46,057 nucleotides of DNA. Origin: a virus. Positions 42,660 through 46,057 of this stretch are shown piece by piece (position 1 is the first letter of the stretch; each line of letters begins with the position of its first letter). The notes under the pieces were generated by a model. The model was not told the DNA's origin. It was given only the letters and a program-made list of their open reading frames with translations, and ran no database searches. The position numbers and the translations under genes are program-made. The stretch covers positions 1-46,057 of the IMG/VR virus record IMGVR_UViG_3300045110_000283; one strand, given 5' to 3'.

Positions 42660-43841
42660 ATGGCACAGGCTCAAGCAGTCGCGCTGATCGACGACGTGCG
42701 GCGCGATCTCGTCAAGATGCGCCCGCAGTTTGAAAATGCATTGCCGGCGCACATTCCGGTCGAGCGCTTCGAGCGCGTCGTGATGACGGCGCTGCAGAAC
42801 AATCCGAAACTGCTGACGTGCCGTCGGCAATCGCTGTTCAACGCATGCATGCGGGCCGCACAAGATGGATTGCTGCCGGACGGTCGCGAGGGCGCGATCG
42901 TGCCCTTCGGCGACGATGGCGACGACGGCAAGAAGTCGGCCGACACCGCCTCATGGATGCCGATGATACTTGGCATCCGCAAGAAGGCGCGCAACTCCGG
43001 TGAGATCGCCGACTGGTACGCCGAGGTCGTGCACGAGGGCGATGACTTCGAATATGTGAAGGGCGACGACCCGCACCTGTTTCACAGGCCGTCGCTGGTC
43101 GGCGGGCGCACGCGCAAGATCACCGCGGCCTATTCGATCTGCAAATTCAAGGACGGCACGATCGCGCGCGAGGTGATGACGATCGCCGAGGTCGAAGACG
43201 TCCGGCAGAAGTATAGCCGCGCCAAGAAGGGCCCGTGGTCAGATCCGATCGCCTATCCCGAAATGGTGCGCAAGACCGTGGCGCGGCTGCATTCGAAATC
43301 GCTGCCGATGTCGACTGATCTCGACACGCTGATCCGCCGCGATGACGAGCTTTACGACATGGCCGGCGCCGGCGATCGCGCCGTGCGCCCCAAGCGCGTT
43401 GCCAACAACAGCCGTGCTGCGCTCGATCACTTCGCCGACAACGGCAATGCCGATCGGCCCGCGCGCATTGAGCACGATGGCGACGGCGTCGTCATCGACC
43501 ACGAACAGCAGTCTTCCGCCGGCGCCGAACACGCGGCGGGGGGTGCGCCCGCTCCTACGGAACCAGGTGCCGCGTCAGGGGCGGGCGCCACTTCCGATGC
43601 AAAACCGAACAAGCCCACGGCCGATCCGAAGACGCAGGCGAGTTATGTGGCCTATGCCGGCAACTGGCGCGACACGACCGATGATCCCGACGAACTCGAG
43701 CGCCGGTGGGATGCGGAGAAGAGTTTGCGCAACAGATGCAATGTCGAGACTGAGGTGCGCGACGATCTGCACGGGCTGCTGAAGGTAAAGGTCGGCATGC
43801 TGCGTCACCGGGCTCGCCCGGACATCAGCGAGAGACCTTGA
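42660..43841 (+). CDS. recT: RecT single-strand annealing protein
   Basis: A 393-aa protein. Core RecT pattern at 10-235: PAHIPVERFERVVMTALQNN, CRRQSLFNACMRAAQDGLLP, DGREGAIVPF, and the PYxxMxRKTVxR-like YPEMVRKTVARLHSKSLPMS. The rest is a Gly/Ala-rich, acidic linker and a short helical end. It anneals ssDNA made by the exonuclease. Its last 14 residues (MLRHRARPDISERP) are encoded by the first degenerate CRISPR-like repeat, which suggests the repeats moved into or grew out of this gene end. Confidence 0.9.
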   Translation: MAQAQAVALIDDVRRDLVKMRPQFENALPAHIPVERFERVVMTALQNNPKLLTCRRQSLFNACMRAAQDGLLPDGREGAIVPFGDDGDDGKKSADTASWMPMILGIRKKARNSGEIADWYAEVVHEGDDFEYVKGDDPHLFHRPSLVGGRTRKITAAYSICKFKDGTIAREVMTIAEVEDVRQKYSRAKKGPWSDPIAYPEMVRKTVARLHSKSLPMSTDLDTLIRRDDELYDMAGAGDRAVRPKRVANNSRAALDHFADNGNADRPARIEHDGDGVVIDHEQQSSAGAEHAAGGAPAPTEPGAASGAGATSDAKPNKPTADPKTQASYVAYAGNWRDTTDDPDELERRWDAEKSLRNRCNVETEVRDDLHGLLKVKVGMLRHRARPDISERP

Positions 43842-43962
43842 GCAGCCCATGCAGCCAAGTCCCAAATCCCGGGCTGGCCCGGTCGACAGCCAGAGGCGCG
43901 CAGCATGCTGATCTTCACGGCATGTCGTCCCACTACCGGGCTCGCCCGGACAAAAGCGAGAG
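43799..43962 (+). CRISPR. Three degenerate CRISPR-like repeats upstream of the effector
   Basis: Relatives of the array repeat end at 43834, 43895 and 43962 (36-nt units 43799-43834, 43860-43895, 43927-43962). Their 3' 27 bases are well conserved and their 5' 9 bases have decayed. The intervening stretches are 25 and 31 nt, and 34 nt separate the last unit from the effector ATG. In the middle copy the stem bases CTCGC/GCGAG have become CTGGC/GCCAG, a compensatory pair change. The first unit overlaps the end of the recT-like gene. They could be a relic mini-array, a source of crRNA-like guides, or protein-binding hairpins in the effector mRNA leader. Confidence 0.85.
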
Positions 43963-43996
43963 TAATGCTCGTCCTTGCCGTCCCAGGGAAGCGAAA

Positions 43997-45283
43997 ATGA
44001 CTGAACGCAATATCCGCGTCCATCGCCGTTACACGTGGAAACTCTACCCCACTACAGAGCAGGCAAACGCCTTGCACGAGCAACGCATGATGATTGTCGA
44101 CCTGTGGAATGCGCTGCTGCAGCGGCACGAGGACATCTGGCGCCGCACGCGCGGCCAAAAGGGTGTCGTGCATAGCGAGGCGCGCTCGTCCTATACCTTC
44201 TTCGACATGACGGCTGAGATCACCGATCTACGGCGCGAGTGTTCGGAGTGGGCCACGCTGTCGGTATGGTCCGCCTACGGCGCCGCAGAAGCGCTCGACA
44301 ACGCATTCAAGGCGTTTTTTCGTCGCGCCAAGGCCGGCGCTGGCGCGCAGTCTGGCTATCCGCGTTACCGCCGTCGCCGCGATGGCAAAAGCATCCCGCA
44401 CCGGCATTCCCTGTTTTGGCCGGCGGGGCCGGGCAAGCCGCACGACAGTCGGGCAAAAAGTGGGGCCGGGAGCGGATGTTTATTGCGACATCGGCATGGT
44501 CGCAGTTGGTCGCTCGCGCTCAAGGCCGTGGATGGTCCGATTCATACCCGAGGCGCGCTGCCGGACACGGCGTGGGACAAGATGAGTGCGGCCAACGTCT
44601 TGTGGCAAGACGGCCGCTGGTGGTTCTCAGTGTGCGTCGAGATGGCGCCGCGTCGCGCGCCTGGGCGGCAGCCCGTCACTGTTGATTTTGACCTGATCGA
44701 CGGGCTCGCGCGCGTCGGCGGCGAGCTGGATACCCCCGAGCCGCTGTCGCGTATTGCGACGCTGGCCCGCGATCTCGACCGAATGAAGTCCGAACGCGAC
44801 CGGCGCTGGCCGCGCCCAGCACGAAGCGATCCCGATTGGCAAGAGGCTGAAGTAGAGATCCGGCGCCTGTCAGCGCGCATCGCTCGCGCCCGCCGCGATT
44901 GTCTTCATGTCTGGACGACACGCATCGTGCAGGGCGCCTCCGATCTTACAATACATTCGCCACGCATCAGCGAGCACATCACTTCGCCGCATGGCGACAC
45001 GCGCGAATGGGGTGCGCACACCGGCGCCGTATCAGAGCTCAATCGTTCAGTTCTGTCTTATGCGCCAGCCATGGCGGCGCAAATGCTCAGCTATAAAGCC
45101 GAGGAGGCAGGCATCCGGTGCGACGTCGTGATCGACGAAGCGCCGGCTATCGCGGTCGGTTCTGCGTTGGTGCAGGCCGGTCAATCGTTGCGGCACAGTT
45201 CGCGCAAAATCAGGAGGAGTATCGATGATGGCAACAGCAAAGCAACAACAGGCGGCGATCATTCATCCGACGGTCACGCATGA
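43997..45283 (+). CDS. Compact TnpB/Cas12-like (type V-like) effector, predicted nuclease-inactive
   Basis: A 428-aa protein. The N-terminus (YTWKLYPTTEQANAL, then an NALLQRHEDIW helix) and the FFRRAKAG...GYPRYRRRRDG segment at about residues 100-135 match the wedge and recognition layout of IS605 OrfB/TnpB and small Cas12 proteins. A RuvC-I-like strand carries D230/D232 (VTVDFDLIDG). A long helical pair follows (about 255-305). The RuvC-II strand reads DLTIHSP near residue 320 and has no glutamate. The segment before the end (SYAPAMAAQMLSYKAEEAGI) matches the TnpB helix preceding the zinc ribbon, but no CxxC pair and no RuvC-III aspartate follow. The start at 43997 is chosen for its AGGGAAG site; the frame is open upstream to 43838, but that stretch encodes degenerate repeats. 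Position between repeats and an array supports a CRISPR effector rather than a transposon protein. Guide-directed binding is inferred. Confidence 0.8.
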   Translation: MTERNIRVHRRYTWKLYPTTEQANALHEQRMMIVDLWNALLQRHEDIWRRTRGQKGVVHSEARSSYTFFDMTAEITDLRRECSEWATLSVWSAYGAAEALDNAFKAFFRRAKAGAGAQSGYPRYRRRRDGKSIPHRHSLFWPAGPGKPHDSRAKSGAGSGCLLRHRHGRSWSLALKAVDGPIHTRGALPDTAWDKMSAANVLWQDGRWWFSVCVEMAPRRAPGRQPVTVDFDLIDGLARVGGELDTPEPLSRIATLARDLDRMKSERDRRWPRPARSDPDWQEAEVEIRRLSARIARARRDCLHVWTTRIVQGASDLTIHSPRISEHITSPHGDTREWGAHTGAVSELNRSVLSYAPAMAAQMLSYKAEEAGIRCDVVIDEAPAIAVGSALVQAGQSLRHSSRKIRRSIDDGNSKATTGGDHSSDGHA

Positions 45284-45494
45284 GGTCGGCCTGTTGGATC
45301 GGTCGGTCGAGATGGCGGAGGCTGCCTTTAACGCGATTACGTCCGGCGCGATCGAGGCGAAAAACTGCAATGTCATGCTCGGCGCAGGCCGGGTGTTGCA
45401 AGGCGCAGCGCGGCAGCGGCTCACGCAGAGATTGGCCGCCGGCAAGCTGGCGTTTCAGGAGGCAAAGCTTGTCGAACAATTGCCGGCTGCCTGA
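45225..45494 (+). CDS. Small protein overlapping the effector gene
   Basis: An 89-aa, Ala/Gln-rich, probably helical protein of unrecognised family (TVTHEVGLLDRSVEMAEAAF...). A strong AGGAGGAG site precedes the ATG at 45225 (a second ATG follows directly). The gene overlaps the last 59 bp of the effector gene in another frame and ends 179 bp before the array. The overlap implies co-transcription and probably coupled translation, so an accessory role in the CRISPR-like locus is possible but unproven. It has no similarity that I can see to Cas1, Cas2 or Cas4. Confidence 0.7.
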   Translation: MMATAKQQQAAIIHPTVTHEVGLLDRSVEMAEAAFNAITSGAIEAKNCNVMLGAGRVLQGAARQRLTQRLAAGKLAFQEAKLVEQLPAA

Positions 45495-45499
45495 TCAGT

Positions 45500-45540
45500 G
45501 CGAGCGCTGTCGTGATCGATCAGACCCCGGCAGCGCTCGC
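45500..45540 (+). other. Perfect 10-bp stem-loop before the array
   Basis: GCGAGCGCTG (45500-45509) pairs perfectly with CAGCGCTCGC (45531-45540). The 21-nt loop contains TGATCGATCA (45513-45522), itself a palindrome. No T-run follows, so it is not a typical intrinsic terminator. It may be a processing or leader structure for the array transcript, an mRNA 3' end, or part of a small RNA. Confidence 0.6.
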
Positions 45541-45673
45541 GGCGAATAGCAGAATGCAATCAATCAGATGCCGGAATCAGACAGGCGAGGGGCGGCGACC
45601 ATGCGATGGTGCAACACGAGCGCTCGCAATCGCCGCTGTTTTATCAATCGGTCCAGCGACCTAGCGATAGGCC
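45541..45673. other. Presumed leader region of the array
   Basis: The 133 bp between the stem-loop and the first repeat contain no convincing gene. The reading frames that cross this region run on into the repeats and are not credible. No clear -35/-10 pair was seen. It is where a leader or promoter for the array would be expected. Confidence 0.35.
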
Positions 45674-46057
45674 GATCAACCACCGGGCTCGCCCGGGCAA
45701 CAGCGAGAGCATCCAGCAAGCCGAGCTCGAGCGCAAACGTCTCCGGGGATCAACCACCGGGCTCGCCCGGGCAACAGCGAGAGCCAGACGAGCATGTAGT
45801 AGCTCAACGCTCAGACGGTGGGATCAACCACCGGGCTCGCCCGGGCAACAGCGAGAGGCGGACCGCGTCCACCAGGGCGAGCTCGCCCGCGAGGATCAAC
45901 CACCGGGCTCGCCCGGGCAACAGCGAGAGCCGCTGACGCGCGCGTTGGCGGTCACCAAATAACCGAAGATCAACCACCGGGCTCGCCCGGGCAACAGCGA
46001 GAGCGTCTGAATGCTCAGTACAAAGAGTCGCTGCCGGAGGATCAACCACCGGGCTCG
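45674..46057 (+). CRISPR. CRISPR array, proximal part (four unique repeats plus duplicated end)
   Basis: Identical 36-nt repeats lie at 45674-45709, 45748-45783, 45822-45857 and 45894-45929. The copies at 45968-46003 and 46040-46057 (cut off) duplicate those at 38 and 110 because the contig ends overlap. Spacers are 38, 38, 36 and 38 nt; the last crosses the junction. Counted on the circle, the array has ten repeats and nine spacers. It lies about 180 bp downstream of a small gene that overlaps a TnpB/Cas12-like effector gene, on the same strand. No adaptation genes are nearby. Confidence 0.92.
45931..46057. repeat. 127-bp terminal duplication (contig end overlap)
   Basis: These bases are identical to 1-127. 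An exact end overlap of 127 bp is what a de Bruijn assembler leaves on a circular or circularly permuted molecule when its k-mer is 127. It indicates a complete genome of 45930 bp rather than a biological terminal repeat. The overlap falls inside the CRISPR array. Confidence 0.85.

Noticed and set aside
43838-43996. N-terminal extension of the effector frame
   Set aside because: The extra 53 residues are encoded by degenerate repeats, while the ATG at 43997 has a good ribosome site and begins the TnpB-like fold.
43997-45283. Effector as an ordinary IS605-family transposon accessory gene
   Set aside because: No TnpA, no recognisable element ends, nuclease motifs lost, and an array with matching repeats on both sides.
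45568-45962. Open frames leading into the proximal array
   Set aside because: Same cause: repeat-derived translations, one per frame.
1-46057. tRNA genes
   Set aside because: No cloverleaf-like segment with a TTC-loop and CCA-type end was seen by eye; a tRNA scan would settle it.

Overview
The window is essentially a complete genome of a temperate, siphovirus-like phage of an alphaproteobacterium. Bases 45931-46057 repeat bases 1-127 exactly, so the contig closes into a circle of 45930 bp (or a circularly permuted molecule). A rhizobial (Bradyrhizobium-like) host is suggested by high GC, a GcrA-family regulator, a DUF6362-like gene, collagen-like tail proteins and a secreted protein with a VPGP...GAGLPG...RRRR C-terminus. 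The host assignment is inference.

Layout. (1) 525-1968: a small AlpA/excisionase-like protein and a tyrosine integrase, followed by a fold-back-rich intergenic region. (2) 2703-4551: XRE and excisionase-like DNA-binding proteins plus small genes. (3) Minus strand, 4564-32903, read right to left in expression order: HNH endonuclease, small and large terminase, protease-capsid fusion, portal, collagen-like protein, connector, small membrane proteins, a glycan-modification-like cassette, head completion protein, HNH homing endonuclease, collagen-like fibre, tail terminator, tail tube, tail chaperones with a probable -1 frameshift, tape measure, tail tip proteins, tailspike-like protein, lysis genes (small membrane proteins and an amidase) and a secreted moron. 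A plus-strand moron sits at 17831. (4) Minus strand, 33306-39656: replication and regulation, with a RepA-like ATPase, DUF3102-like protein, GcrA, a RuvC-like resolvase and many small overlapping genes. (5) 39760-40617: two divergent HTH regulators around an operator-like palindrome. (6) Plus strand, 40682-43841: an unknown gene, a YqaJ/lambda-type exonuclease and a RecT annealing protein.

The most notable part is 43799 through the contig junction to 428. It holds three degenerate CRISPR-like repeats, a 428-aa TnpB/Cas12-like protein that lacks recognisable RuvC-II and RuvC-III residues and the zinc ribbon, an overlapping 89-aa gene, a 10-bp stem-loop, and an array of ten 36-37 nt repeats with nine spacers. 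All are on the plus strand and no cas1 or cas2 was seen. This looks like a hypercompact, phage-borne type V-like CRISPR system whose effector is predicted to bind rather than cut. One degenerate repeat carries a compensatory base change that preserves a stem next to the guide, which supports a functional RNA. The system sits between the recombination genes and the integration genes. An operator-like motif (AATAGG-N6-CCTATT) recurs just after the array, between the divergent regulators, and in weaker form upstream of the XRE gene, suggesting shared lysogeny control.
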